A stretch of DNA of 64,000 bases from contig JADKFC010000007.1 in NCBI GenBank assembly GCA_016717655.1, forward strand, positions 124,001 through 188,000. Direction: 5' to 3'. A program made the translations under genes and the position numbers. Numbering within the stretch: the first letter of the stretch is position 1; each line of letters starts with the position of its first letter. Shown here one piece after another: positions 39,645 to 49,624 of this stretch. The notes beneath the pieces were generated by a model that was given only the letters and a program-made list of their open reading frames with translations, was not told the DNA's origin and ran no database searches. This DNA is from Saprospiraceae bacterium (GTDB lineage: Bacteria; Bacteroidota; Bacteroidia; Chitinophagales; Saprospiraceae).

Positions 39645-42617
39645 ATGAAAAGAATTTTATATACCATTTTACTAATTCCCTTCTTTGCTGCCAGCTTATC
39701 GGCACAATGGATGGTATCTGGAAAGGTAACAGATGCCAAAGATGGAACCCCACTTATTGGTGCAACCATTGAAGAAGCTGGAACTTTGACGGGTACAGTT
39801 ACCGATTTTGATGGTAGTTATACCCTTAATGTGAATAGCGGCAATGCTAAATTAATTATCAAGTATGTGGGATATGCAATGCAAGAAATTGAGATTGCCA
39901 ACAGAAATGTAATTGATGTTTTGATGGGTGAAGACGGTGTAATGCTCGAACAGGTAGTAGTAGTGGGTTACGGTGTTCAACGCAAAAGCGATGTTACCGG
40001 CTCTATCAGCAGTGTAAAAGGAAAGGAAATTGAAAAGATTGCTACTTCAAATATTGAGCAGGCTCTTCAGGGAAAAGTGGCCGGACTCCATGTGACTCCA
40101 GCTTCGGGTAATCCGGGGGCGGGGGCAGTTATCAGAATCAGGGGAACAGGCACTCTCAACAATGCTAACCCACTTTATGTTATTGATGGTATGATAACTT
40201 ATGATGCCTCCCTTGTAAATCCGCAGGATGTAGAGAGTATAGAAATATTGAAAGATGCATCAGCTGCAGCTATTTATGGGTCAAGAGGGGCCAATGGGGT
40301 TATAATTATCACCACAAAAAATGGAAGGCAAAAAAAAGGAGGACAAATTTCATTGTCGACTTATTACGGTACCCAAACCATAACCAGAGAAATTGCCATG
40401 CTCAATGGCCAGCAATTTGCAACAGCTTATAATGCGTTGCGTGGACAAAATTATTATCCGGATCCTTCCATTTTTGGAGAAGGAACCAATTATCAAAAAG
40501 AGATCTTCAGAGAAGCTCCTATTTACAATGTACAAGTGGCAGCCAGCGGCGGAAATGAACAAACAACATATAATTTTTCTGCCAACTACTTTGATCAGGA
40601 TGGTATATTGAAAAATACCAGCTTTAAAAGAGGAACGTTCCGTCTAAATACCGACACCAAGCTCAATAATTGGCTCACCTTTGGGAACAATCTATCATTC
40701 TTAATATCCAAGAGCCAAAATGGACCGAACGTAGTTTCATCTGCTTACAGAATGCCTTCGGTGCTTAGCCCCTATACTGAAGATGGTGCTTTTACTGACC
40801 CCACATTTTTTGGCTTAGCCCTTGCTAATCCGTTGGCTGATCAATTTTATAAAAGCAATAATTTCAGTAATGGAGAAAGGCTTTTTGGCAATGCTTACTT
40901 AGAAGCGCAACCCATCAAAGGTCTTAGGTTGAGATCAAACTTTGGATATGATCGTTCACGTGATAAATCCAAATTTTTTGAACCCGAGTTTGCGGTGAGT
41001 GCATCTCAAAGAAATGGCTCAGACCGGCTTTCAGTTGGCCAGAGTGCAGGAAATAATTGGATTTGGGAACAAACGGTTACCTACACTTTTGATCTTGGCA
41101 AGGATCATTCTCTTACCGTACTTGGAGGTTATACTGCTGAAGAAAGGAGCAGTGAATGGATTGGAGGAAGTCGTGAACATTTTCCAGGTACGGTAGACGA
41201 ACTTCTTTATTTGTCAGCGGGCAACGATACCACCCAAATGAACTATGGAGGAGCCGTTGATGAAGCCCTAGTTTCACAATTATTCAGGGTCAATTATTCA
41301 TTAAAAGATAAGTATTTTTTGACAGGATCTGTCAGGAGAGACCAGTCCAGTCGATTTACTGAAGAGAACAGAACCGGATATTTTCCTTCTGCTAGTTTAG
41401 GTTGGAATCTGGGAAGAGAATCATTTATTGAAGGACTCAATATTTTTACGGACCTTAAAATGAGGGTTAGTTATGGAATCCTGGGTAATCAGGCATCCGC
41501 CAGTACCTATCCTTCTGCAGGAGTTGTAAGCAGCGGCTTGTATGGAGTATTTGGCAGTACGGAAAGTCTGAGTCAAGGCGCCACACTGCTTACTCTCAGC
41601 AATCCCAACCTACATTGGGAGACATCCAGTCAGGCCGATATAGGTATTGATGCTTCCTTTTTTGAGGGCAAACTAACCTTAGAAGCAGATTGGTACCGCA
41701 GACTTACATACGACATCATTTCATCTGTTCCAATACCAAGTTATGTTGGATCACAAAGCAATCCGGTAGTAAATACGGCAGAAGTTTTAAACAGTGGATT
41801 TGATTTGAGTTTAAAATATAATAAGGCAGGTACGTTCTCCTATAGTTTAGGTGCAAATCTTTCGCCTGTGCACAATGAAGTTACTAAACTTGCTCAAGGT
41901 AAAAACGAAATTTTCTCAGCCTTCCTGCAAGGAGAACCCGCAACCCATACGGAAGTTGGATTGCCAATCGGTGCTTTTTATGGATATCAGGTTGAAGGTA
42001 TATTTCAAAATGCCGAGGAAATAGCCTCCTCAGCTACTATCGGAGGTGAAAAACCAGGTGATATCAAATTTAAAGACATCGATGCAAATGGGGTGATTGA
42101 TGAGGACGACCGCGTTTACCTGGGCAGTCCTATACCCACACTTACTTACGGATTTTCTTTTAATTGTGATTACAAAGGGTTTGACTTTTCAGCTGACCTG
42201 CTTGGAGTTAGCGGCAACAAGGTTTACAACTCAAAGGAGACATTCCGATTTGCTGTCTACAATTGGGAAGAGCACGTTGCCAATGCATGGACTTTAGATA
42301 ATCCAAGTACAACAGAGCCCCGTGTGACTAATGGTGGCCACAATTACAGGGTAAGTGATCGCTTTCTCCAGGATGGAAGTTTTTTAAGGTTAAGAACTTT
42401 GAGTTTAGGATATACCTTGCCCCAAAGCATTTGCGAAAAGATAAAAATTGGTTCACTGAGAATTTATGTTTCAGGAAACAATCTATATACCCGTCAAAAA
42501 TACACGGGTTATTCACCAGAGTTCGCCAATTCAAGTAATCCATTTGAAGTTGGCTTTGACAACGGTAGCTACCCAATAGCAAAATCTACTCAATTTGGTC
42601 TAGATCTAAAATTTTAA
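39645..42617 (+). CDS. SusC-like TonB-dependent outer-membrane transporter
   Basis: 990 residues. Signal peptide to about residue 21 (SLSAQ), a carboxypeptidase-regulatory-like domain (VSGKVTDAKDGTPLIGATIEE ... FDGSYTLNVNSG), a TonB-box region (EQVVVVGYGVQRKSDVTGSI), a plug (GAVIRIRGTGTLNNANPLYVIDGM) and a large barrel with the typical extracellular loop IKFKDIDANGVIDEDDR. It imports the oligosaccharide released by the surface enzymes, in complex with the SusD lid, using energy from TonB-ExbBD encoded elsewhere. The sequence is intact. Confidence 0.96.
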   Translation: MKRILYTILLIPFFAASLSAQWMVSGKVTDAKDGTPLIGATIEEAGTLTGTVTDFDGSYTLNVNSGNAKLIIKYVGYAMQEIEIANRNVIDVLMGEDGVMLEQVVVVGYGVQRKSDVTGSISSVKGKEIEKIATSNIEQALQGKVAGLHVTPASGNPGAGAVIRIRGTGTLNNANPLYVIDGMITYDASLVNPQDVESIEILKDASAAAIYGSRGANGVIIITTKNGRQKKGGQISLSTYYGTQTITREIAMLNGQQFATAYNALRGQNYYPDPSIFGEGTNYQKEIFREAPIYNVQVAASGGNEQTTYNFSANYFDQDGILKNTSFKRGTFRLNTDTKLNNWLTFGNNLSFLISKSQNGPNVVSSAYRMPSVLSPYTEDGAFTDPTFFGLALANPLADQFYKSNNFSNGERLFGNAYLEAQPIKGLRLRSNFGYDRSRDKSKFFEPEFAVSASQRNGSDRLSVGQSAGNNWIWEQTVTYTFDLGKDHSLTVLGGYTAEERSSEWIGGSREHFPGTVDELLYLSAGNDTTQMNYGGAVDEALVSQLFRVNYSLKDKYFLTGSVRRDQSSRFTEENRTGYFPSASLGWNLGRESFIEGLNIFTDLKMRVSYGILGNQASASTYPSAGVVSSGLYGVFGSTESLSQGATLLTLSNPNLHWETSSQADIGIDASFFEGKLTLEADWYRRLTYDIISSVPIPSYVGSQSNPVVNTAEVLNSGFDLSLKYNKAGTFSYSLGANLSPVHNEVTKLAQGKNEIFSAFLQGEPATHTEVGLPIGAFYGYQVEGIFQNAEEIASSATIGGEKPGDIKFKDIDANGVIDEDDRVYLGSPIPTLTYGFSFNCDYKGFDFSADLLGVSGNKVYNSKETFRFAVYNWEEHVANAWTLDNPSTTEPRVTNGGHNYRVSDRFLQDGSFLRLRTLSLGYTLPQSICEKIKIGSLRIYVSGNNLYTRQKYTGYSPEFANSSNPFEVGFDNGSYPIAKSTQFGLDLKF

Positions 42618-42620
42618 GTC

Positions 42621-44108
42621 ATGAGAATGAATAAAATATTTAAACCCACTTTAATCACTGCGATTACATTCCTATTGGTTTCATGTTCTAGTGATTTTCT
42701 AGATAGAAAGCCCAGGGGGCAGTTGACTTATGATACCTTTTTTGAAAATGAGGATCATGCCTTACAATCCGTTAATGCTATCTACAATATTTTCAGGTCA
42801 TGGGAATTTACAGCACTACCCTACCTTGGAGCTACAGATATTATTAGTGATGATTCAGACAAAGGCAGTTCGGAAAATGATGCCTTGTATTTGGCAGAGT
42901 TAGATCAATTTCAATCCAATGCTACCAATGCTACTTATTCTTCAATGTGGACCGGCCATTATCAGGCTATTTTCAGGGCAAACCTTGCCATTGAAAACAT
43001 ACCTGGAATTGAAATGGATGAAAACCTTAAGGCTCGCCTTATAGCCGAAGCTAAATTTTTGAGGGCATTTTGTTACTTCCGATTGGTGCAATGGTATGGA
43101 GAAGTACCTCTCATTACAAGCATTTTGACTGAAGATCAATTTTTTAGTCAGCAGAGGGCAGCCATCAGTGAGGTATATGGCCAAATTGAAAAAGACCTGC
43201 AAGATGCTATAGCAGTGTTGCCGGAAAGCAGTAAATATGCCGCAGCAGATATCGGCAGGGTGAGCAAAGGCGCTGCAAGAGGTATATTGGCCAAATTATA
43301 CATGGTCAAAAAGGATTACACCAAAGCAGTGGAACAATGTGAGGCAATAATCAGCAGTAACGAATATGCTCTTATGCCTTCTTATGCAGAAATATTTACA
43401 TCAAAAGGAGAGCAGGGCCCCGAAAGTGTCTTTGAGATCAGCGCTGTTGCCATACAAGCCGCTGTTGCAGGCCCAGGAGCCAGTCCTTATAATATGGTTC
43501 AAGGCGTAAGAGGTGTTCCCAATTTGGGTTGGGGATTCAATAGGCCGAGTGACAACCTGATTGCAGCTTATGAACCAGGAGACCCTAGAAGACAGGCTAC
43601 GGTGATCTATGTTGGTGAAATTTTGCCTGACGGATCTACCAAGGTAGAAGATAATCCCGATATTCTGAATGAAAGATACAACCAGAAGGCATGGGTTCCC
43701 AAGCATGCAGGATTGCAGGATAATGGTCCCGGAAATTTACGCTTGTTGCGTTATGCGGATATTCTGTTATTAGCTGCCGAAGCTTACAATGAATTAGGCA
43801 ATGGCGCAGCCGCTCTGCCTTTGGTTAACCAGATCAGAAAAAGAGCCAGGGGCACCAATAATTTTATTTTGGCAGACATTGCCACTACGGATCAGGCTCA
43901 GCTTCGCGAGAAAATCAGGAAGGAGAGAAGGATTGAACTGGCCATGGAACAACATAGGTGGTTTGATCTTGTCCGTTGGGGAATTGCAGGTGATGTGATG
44001 AGAGCTGCAGGTAAACCATTTATTGACAATAAACACGAAAGATTCCCCCTTCCTCAAACCGAAATTGATTTGAGTGACGGAGTGTTAGATCAAAACAATG
44101 GCTGGTAA
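42621..44108 (+). CDS. SusD/RagB-family surface glycan-binding lipoprotein
   Basis: 495 residues (ATG at 42621; a second ATG at 42627 is possible). Lipobox LLVSC then SSDFLDRKPRGQLTYDTFFENEDHA, the normal SusD start; TPR helices (ARLIAEAKFLRAFCYFRLVQWYG) and the C-terminal RRIELAMEQHRWFDLVRWG and KHERFPLPQTEIDLS. It forms the hinged lid of the SusC transporter and captures oligosaccharides. It begins three bases after susC and its stop codon overlaps the next start by one base. Confidence 0.96.
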   Translation: MRMNKIFKPTLITAITFLLVSCSSDFLDRKPRGQLTYDTFFENEDHALQSVNAIYNIFRSWEFTALPYLGATDIISDDSDKGSSENDALYLAELDQFQSNATNATYSSMWTGHYQAIFRANLAIENIPGIEMDENLKARLIAEAKFLRAFCYFRLVQWYGEVPLITSILTEDQFFSQQRAAISEVYGQIEKDLQDAIAVLPESSKYAAADIGRVSKGAARGILAKLYMVKKDYTKAVEQCEAIISSNEYALMPSYAEIFTSKGEQGPESVFEISAVAIQAAVAGPGASPYNMVQGVRGVPNLGWGFNRPSDNLIAAYEPGDPRRQATVIYVGEILPDGSTKVEDNPDILNERYNQKAWVPKHAGLQDNGPGNLRLLRYADILLLAAEAYNELGNGAAALPLVNQIRKRARGTNNFILADIATTDQAQLREKIRKERRIELAMEQHRWFDLVRWGIAGDVMRAAGKPFIDNKHERFPLPQTEIDLSDGVLDQNNGW

Positions 44109-45895
44109 TGCATAAATATTCGATGTTATTGTTTGTATTTTTTTTGTGTGGAACAGCTTTGGTTTCTCAGAACGACCTTATATTATCGGTGCAGGCATTT
44201 GAAAGGCATGCTGAACTGTCGTGGACTTATAGTGGCAGTGATGCGGCCTATTTCCAAATCAGAATATCAAAAAACCAGGGCGCGTTTGTAGATTTACAAA
44301 GGACAACTTCAGAAAAGTATATTCATTTTACCGATCCTGACACTTTGGAAAGTTACAGGATTTGTGTCCAAGCCTTAAATGGCTTATTGGAACCGCTTGC
44401 CTTTTCGGATACTGTGTTTGTTGAAGAAAATAAGATGTCAGATGAAGAATTGATGGACATGGTTCAGAAAGCCAGTTTTAGGTATTTCTGGGATTTTGGC
44501 CATCCTTCTTGCGGACTGGCCAGAGAAAGGGATAGTAGTGGAGATCTAGTAACCATTGGAGGCTCAGGATTTGGTATAATGGCTATTTTGGTCGGAATTG
44601 AAAACAATTATATCAGTCGCGAACAAGGATTACAACGCCTTCTCAAAATTGTTAGCTTTTTGCAATTTGCCGATAAGTTTCACGGTGTTTTTCCCCATTG
44701 GATGGATGGTAGAACTGGCGATGTAATTCAGTTTGGTCAGTATGACAATGGTGGTGATTTGGTTGAAACTGCTTTATTAATGGAAGGTTTGCTTACAGCC
44801 AGGTCTTTTTTTGACGGGAGCTCTCCTGATGAACAGGCTCTCCGCAAAATTATAACCAAGTTGTGGGAAGCAGTAGAATGGGATTTTTACAGTAAGAACA
44901 ATAGCGGAGTCCTTTATTGGCACTGGTCTCCACAGCACGAATGGCGCATTAATCACGCCATTAGGGGATACAATGAAGCACTGATAGTTTATCTGCTTGC
45001 CATATCTTCCCCAACTCATACAGTGCCTGCTACCTATTGGCAAACTGGATGGGCTGGAGGAAATTATAAAAATGGCTTGTCATATTATGGCTACAAATTG
45101 CCTGTAGGCCCTGCCTATGGGGGCCCTTTGTTTTTTGCCCATTATTCTTATCTCGGCTTTGACCCAAGGGGGATTAAGGATCAATATTGTAATTACTTTG
45201 TTCAAAATCAGCAACATACCCTCATTAACTGGGCATATTGTGCTTCTAATCCTTTAAAGCACAAATCCTATTCTGCAGAATGCTGGGGCATTACAGCCAG
45301 TGATGATCCCAATGGTTATGTGGCCCACGAACCTGTTTCAAGAGACAATGGAACCATTACTCCTACCGCAGCCTTATCATCATTGCCGTATACACCAGAA
45401 TACAGCATGAATGCCTTGCGTTACTTTTATTTTGAGGAAGGAGAAAAATTATGGGGTCCATATGGCTTTTATGATGCCTTTAACCCATCAAAAAACTGGT
45501 ATGCAGACAGCTACTTAGCCATAGATCAGGGCCCCATAGTGGGCATGATACAAAATTACCGGACGGGCTTACTTTGGCGCAATTTTATGTTGAATGCTGA
45601 GATTCAAACTGGCCTTGAAAAAATCGGATTCGTAGAAGATTTGTTGAGCAGTCCGGAAGCAGCTGGACAGGAGCCTTCCTGGAATCTTGTACCCAGTTTT
45701 GGTGCTGGGGGCTTTGAGGTTCAAACAATAGAAAAAAATGTAACCATTCAGGTTTTTGACGAAAGTGGCAGATTATTAGAGTCAAGACCTTACCAGAAGG
45801 GAGAGCTGATCGGTATCCATTACACGCCGGGAAAATATTTGGTAACCATCAAGGAACAGAAGAAGCTGGGTTACAGATGGTTTGTTAAAATATGA
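44108..45895 (+). CDS. secreted GH144-like enzyme with N-terminal Fn3-like and C-terminal T9SS domains
   Basis: 595 residues. Signal peptide to about residue 20 (ALVSQ), an Ig/Fn3-like domain (about 24-110, VQAFERHAELSWTYSGSDAAYFQIR), a GH144-like catalytic domain (about 120-520) that mirrors the lipoprotein upstream: ASFRYFWDFGHPSCGLARER, MAILVGIENNYISRE, GYNEALIVYLLAISSPTHTVP, ECWGITASDDP, DNGTITPTAALSSLPYTP and SYLAIDQGPIVGM. It ends in a T9SS type A-like tail (VTIQVFDESGRLLES ... GYRWFVKI). One enzyme would therefore be exported through T9SS and the other anchored as a lipoprotein, a division of labour typical of glycan loci. Confidence 0.87.
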   Translation: MHKYSMLLFVFFLCGTALVSQNDLILSVQAFERHAELSWTYSGSDAAYFQIRISKNQGAFVDLQRTTSEKYIHFTDPDTLESYRICVQALNGLLEPLAFSDTVFVEENKMSDEELMDMVQKASFRYFWDFGHPSCGLARERDSSGDLVTIGGSGFGIMAILVGIENNYISREQGLQRLLKIVSFLQFADKFHGVFPHWMDGRTGDVIQFGQYDNGGDLVETALLMEGLLTARSFFDGSSPDEQALRKIITKLWEAVEWDFYSKNNSGVLYWHWSPQHEWRINHAIRGYNEALIVYLLAISSPTHTVPATYWQTGWAGGNYKNGLSYYGYKLPVGPAYGGPLFFAHYSYLGFDPRGIKDQYCNYFVQNQQHTLINWAYCASNPLKHKSYSAECWGITASDDPNGYVAHEPVSRDNGTITPTAALSSLPYTPEYSMNALRYFYFEEGEKLWGPYGFYDAFNPSKNWYADSYLAIDQGPIVGMIQNYRTGLLWRNFMLNAEIQTGLEKIGFVEDLLSSPEAAGQEPSWNLVPSFGAGGFEVQTIEKNVTIQVFDESGRLLESRPYQKGELIGIHYTPGKYLVTIKEQKKLGYRWFVKI

Positions 45896-46009
45896 CAAAT
45901 CAATCTTTATAAATGATGTAAAATCATAACAATTAAGTTGACAGGCTGTTATATCAGTCTGGTCAAGTGCCATTTTTTTTGTTATTTTGCATCAGATAAA
46001 GAAAGCCGG

Positions 46010-46924
46010 ATGAAGTTTTTTGAACAATTTGACTTAAAACAAATAGAAAACCTTGAGCTGTTGGCCAAGCAGGTAGTCGAAGGCTTTATAATTGGACTTC
46101 ACAAGAGTCCTTTTCATGGTTTTTCAGTTGAGTTTGCTGAGCATCGCTTGTACAATCCGGGAGAATCCACCAAGGATATTGATTGGAAAGTATATGCCCG
46201 AAGTGACAAAATGTTTGTCAAAAAATTTGAAGAAGAAACCAATCTCAGGTGTCAGATTATCATTGACACCTCATCTTCCATGTATTATCCGCAAGATCCA
46301 GAAAAGCTCAATAAGCTGCAGTTTTCAGCTGTTGGTGCAGCTTGCATCATGAATTTGCTAAAAAAACAAAGAGATTCTTTTGGTTTGAGTATGTTTGACA
46401 ATAAGTTGGTTGAACATACCTTCTGTAAATCCTCTACCACCCATTACCAATTATTGCTCACCTTTCTTGATCGACTGATTCAGGACAGAGAAGCTGAAAA
46501 AACAACAGCTGCGGCGGATGCTTTACATCAAATAGCAGACGCCATTCACAAGCGGTCACTAGTAATCATATTTAGCGACATGTTTGACAATGGTGAAGAT
46601 ATGGAAAAGCTATTTGCTGCCTTGCAACACTTAAAGTATGCCAAGCATGAAGTCATTTTGTTTCATGTTACAGATAAGGAGCATGAACTTGAATTTGAGT
46701 TTGAGAACAGGCCTTATGAATTTATTGATTTAGAATCCGGAGAAAAGGTAAAATTGCAAAGCAATGAAGTGAAATCATATTATGTAGATAAGGTAAAGTC
46801 ATTTACAGAAAACCTTAAGATGAGGTGTTTGCAATACAAGATCGAATTTGTGGAGGCTGATATCAATGCAGGTTTTGCACCGATTTTACAGACTTATCTG
46901 GTGAAGAGATCAAAATTAAATTAA
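46010..46924 (+). CDS. DUF58 / von Willebrand factor A-like protein
   Basis: 304 residues from the ATG at 46010; a longer frame from 45938 has no family resemblance in its first part. The DUF58 block (EHRLYNPGESTKDIDWKVYARSDKMFVKKFEEETN) is followed by a vWA-like fold with the metal-site motif DTSSS at IIIDTSSSMYY. In Bacteroidota such proteins usually sit beside a MoxR ATPase and other Bat proteins; none is adjacent here, so this copy is an orphan. Cytoplasmic. A TTATTTTG-like box lies about 20 bases upstream. Confidence 0.88.
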   Translation: MKFFEQFDLKQIENLELLAKQVVEGFIIGLHKSPFHGFSVEFAEHRLYNPGESTKDIDWKVYARSDKMFVKKFEEETNLRCQIIIDTSSSMYYPQDPEKLNKLQFSAVGAACIMNLLKKQRDSFGLSMFDNKLVEHTFCKSSTTHYQLLLTFLDRLIQDREAEKTTAAADALHQIADAIHKRSLVIIFSDMFDNGEDMEKLFAALQHLKYAKHEVILFHVTDKEHELEFEFENRPYEFIDLESGEKVKLQSNEVKSYYVDKVKSFTENLKMRCLQYKIEFVEADINAGFAPILQTYLVKRSKLN

Positions 46925-46944
46925 AAAATAGATCATTATGTCAA

Positions 46945-48578
46945 ATGTCAAATGCATTTTTTAAAGTACCGATTGCCAAAAATGAGCCGGTATTGTCATA
47001 TGCACCTGGAAGTAAAGAAAGAAAAGAGGTTCAGGATGCCATCAAATCCATGAAGTCGAAACAAGCCGATATACCGATGTATATTGGAGGTCAAAAAATA
47101 AAGACAAAAAAGAAGGTTGCCATCCATGCACCACACGATCGAGAAAAAGTAATAGGACACTATTATGCAGGTGATAAAAGCCATGTTGAAACTGCAATTA
47201 AAGAGGCGCTTGCTGCGAGACAAAGCTGGTCAGAAATGGCTTGGCAGGACAGAGCATCAATATTTTTAAGAGCGGCTGATCTTATTGCCGGGCCTTACAG
47301 GGCAAAGATGAATGCAGCTACCATGATCGGTCAAAGCAAAAACGTTTATCAGGCAGAGATTGACTGTGTATGTGAGATGGTAGACTTTTTCAGGTTTAAT
47401 GTTCAATACATGACTGAAATTTACGCCATTCAGCCCGAGAGTCCAGCCGGAACATGGAACCGGTTAGAATACCGACCTTTGGAGGGCTTTGTTTTTGCAT
47501 TAACTCCATTTAATTTTACCTCTATAGCAGGTAATCTGCCTGGAGCACCGGCCCTATTGGGAAATACTGTGGTTTGGAAGCCGGCCGAAACACAAATCTA
47601 CTCGGCCCAGCTAATAATGGAAATATTAATGGAAGCGGGCTTACCGGCCGGAGTTATCAACCTTGTTTATGTTGATGGTCCAACTGCAGGCTCTGTCATT
47701 TTTAATCATCCAGATTTTGCCGGCCTACATTTTACCGGTAGTACGGGCGTTTTCAAAAACTCTGGCAGCAAATTGGAAATAATATTTCCAAATACAAGGC
47801 CTATCCCAGGATAGTAGGAGAAACAGGCGGGAAAGATTTTGTAATGGTTCACCTTCAAGTGCTGATGCCCGACAAGTAGCAACTGCCTTTCCAGAGGTGC
47901 CTTTGAATTTCAGGGGCAAAATGTTCAGCGGCATCAAGGGCCTACATTCCTGAATCATTGTGGAAAAAAGTAGAAAAGCACCTGATTGATGATTTAAAGT
48001 CTTTTAAAATGGGATCGCCCGAAGATTTTGGTAACTTTATCAATGCGGTAATCGATGAAAAAGCATATGATAAAATCACCTCCTATATTGAAAAGGCAAA
48101 GAGCGATAAAACGGCTAAAATAGTTGCGGGTGGTAAACACAGTAAAAAGAAAGGATTTTTCATAGAACCTACCATTATATTAGCGCAAGACCCCAAATAT
48201 GTTACCATGTGTGAAGAATTATTTGGGCCGGTTTTATCTATTTATGTGTACAAAGACGAGCTTTACAGTGAAACACTAAAATTGGTGGACGGCAGTTCTG
48301 CCTATGCTTTAACGGGTAGTATTTTTTCTAATGACCGATATGCAACCCAGGAAGCTGTTACGGCACTGAGAAATGCTGCCGGTAATTTTTACATTAATGA
48401 TAAGCCAACAGGCGCGGTTGTAGGACAGCAGCCATTCGGAGGCGCAAGGGCCTCAGGCACCAATGACAAGGCAGGTTCAGTGCTCAATTTGTACAGATGG
48501 CTGTCTCCAAGGACAATAAAGGAGAATTTCGTACCCCCATCTGACTACAGGTATCCGTTCTTGTTGGGGGGTAAGTAA
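46945..48578 (+). CDS. pruA: 1-pyrroline-5-carboxylate dehydrogenase (four frame breaks)
   Basis: Oxidises glutamate semialdehyde/P5C to glutamate with NAD+, completing proline and (with RocD) ornithine breakdown. The joined product is about 545 residues, the normal size. The N-terminal part (from MSNAFFKVPIAKNEPVLSY) has EGFVFALTPFNFTSIAGNLPGAPALLGNTVVWKP and FTGSTGVF; the C-terminal part has GRYATQEAV-like and PFGGARASGTNDK text. The middle needs four single-base additions, at about 47755-47762, 47852, 47888-47892 and 47917-47921; with them the frame reads IVGETGGKDFVM and GQKCSAASR with the catalytic cysteine. Four losses in 170 bases is unusual even here; a decaying gene is possible, though the recovered sequence is intact. 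Confidence 0.88.
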
Positions 48579-48597
48579 GACTTATTAAAAGATTTTA

Positions 48598-48605
48598 TAT
48601 ATTTG
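48598..48605 (+). promoter_or_regulatory. TAnnTTTG -7 element
   Basis: TATATTTG lies 27 bases before the ATG at 48633 and supports that start over an upstream in-frame ATG-less extension from 48603. Confidence 0.6.
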
Positions 48606-48632
48606 CAAAGTACAAAAAACAACAACTTAAAA

Positions 48633-49340
48633 ATGAAGCAATTTTTACTAGTAGCAGCTCTGTTTATGACAACAGGTCTATTTGCACAAAAACAAATTGT
48701 ATGGTTTGACGCCGGTCTGAAAGTTCAGTATGGTGCCTCTGGATTTTACAGTGCAGCCATTGAAGAAGCCACCGGTTATAACCATGAGCTGGGTTTGACA
48801 TCCGGATTTGGATATGGAGGTAAATTGGGTATCAACTGGCAGTATAACGGACTTTCTTTAGAAGCTTTTTACAACAAGAGCCGACAGGATGTTGAAGTTA
48901 CTAATGCCGGAGAACCTAGTTATTCTTACGAATGGAAAGCCATAGATATCTACGCTTTGTACAGGAATGCCAAGAATCTTGGTTATTTTGAACTGGGTCC
49001 AAAAGTATCATTACTCCAGAAAATGGATGGAATCGTTGGAAATTTAAGAACCGACGTAAAAAATGATTTTAACAACACCAATTTTGCAGGTGTATTGGGC
49101 TTTGGCGCCAATATCATGGGAAATGATGGTAGATTCAGTGGCATTCTTGGATTGCGATTTGAGTATGGATTTACTGATATAGTTAAAAAAGACGTTAACT
49201 ACCACCCCATCCCTGCCGGAATTGGAGAAAGGAAGACCACCAATCCTTATTTTGCCGGTCTGGTTTTTGAATTTAACTGGGGCATTGGATATTTTGGAAG
49301 AGCTCAGTGTGGAGCCAGATCAAAATTCATAATGTTCTAA
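48633..49340 (+). CDS. small outer-membrane beta-barrel protein
   Basis: 235 residues. Signal peptide ending at LFAQ (about residue 18), then alternating beta-strands (WFDAGLKVQYGASGF, GYGGKLGINWQYNGLSLEAFY, FELGPKVSLLQ, FAGVLGFGANIMG, SGILGLRFEYGFTDI, PYFAGLVFEFNWGIGYF) that fit an eight- to ten-stranded barrel, ending in a terminal phenylalanine (KFIMF) as barrel proteins do. No specific ligand can be inferred. It has its own promoter-like box and a terminator. Confidence 0.82.
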   Translation: MKQFLLVAALFMTTGLFAQKQIVWFDAGLKVQYGASGFYSAAIEEATGYNHELGLTSGFGYGGKLGINWQYNGLSLEAFYNKSRQDVEVTNAGEPSYSYEWKAIDIYALYRNAKNLGYFELGPKVSLLQKMDGIVGNLRTDVKNDFNNTNFAGVLGFGANIMGNDGRFSGILGLRFEYGFTDIVKKDVNYHPIPAGIGERKTTNPYFAGLVFEFNWGIGYFGRAQCGARSKFIMF

Positions 49341-49353
49341 TAAACAAAATATT

Positions 49354-49387
49354 AAGGCTGGCTCTTCAAAAAGTCAGCCTTTTTTTT
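49354..49387 (+). terminator. intrinsic terminator after the small barrel gene
   Basis: AAGGCTG, a 14-base loop, CAGCCTT and eight T. Confidence 0.88.
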
Positions 49388-49425
49388 ATCTCGGCCAAAA
49401 ATCGATTAAAAACAGATTTAATTTC

Positions 49426-49433
49426 TACCTTTG
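49426..49433 (+). promoter_or_regulatory. TAnnTTTG -7 element of the tRNA gene
   Basis: TACCTTTG ends 14 bases before the first base of tRNA-Leu, the expected distance for a stable-RNA promoter with a short 5' trailer. Confidence 0.65.
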
Positions 49434-49447
49434 CAGCCGCTAAAGAT

Positions 49448-49531
49448 GCCGAAGTGGTGGAATTGGTAGACACGCTGGACTCAAAATCCAGTGCTAGCAA
49501 TAGTGTGCGGGTTCGAGTCCCGCCTTCGGTA
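49448..49531 (+). tRNA. tRNA-Leu (anticodon CAA)
   Basis: 84 bases with a seven-base acceptor stem GCCGAAG/CTTCGGT (one G-T pair), D arm with GGTAGACA, an anticodon arm CTGGA-CTCAAAA-TCCAG whose loop gives anticodon CAA (reads UUG), a long variable arm (TGCTAGCAATAGTGTGC) as in leucine tRNAs, and the T arm GCGGGTTCGAGTCCCGC. The discriminator is A and no CCA is encoded. Confidence 0.97.
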
Positions 49532-49532
49532 C

Positions 49533-49560
49533 AAAAGGTCTGAGTTTTCAGGCCTTTTTT
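49533..49560 (+). terminator. intrinsic terminator after tRNA-Leu
   Basis: AAAAGGTCTGA, short loop GTTT, TCAGGCCTTTTTT; one G-U pair in the stem. Confidence 0.85.
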
Positions 49561-49624
49561 GTTTACAGAAAATTGGAGCGGTTTTTGTATTTGTATAGGT
49601 TACATTTAACACCATGCAAATCCT

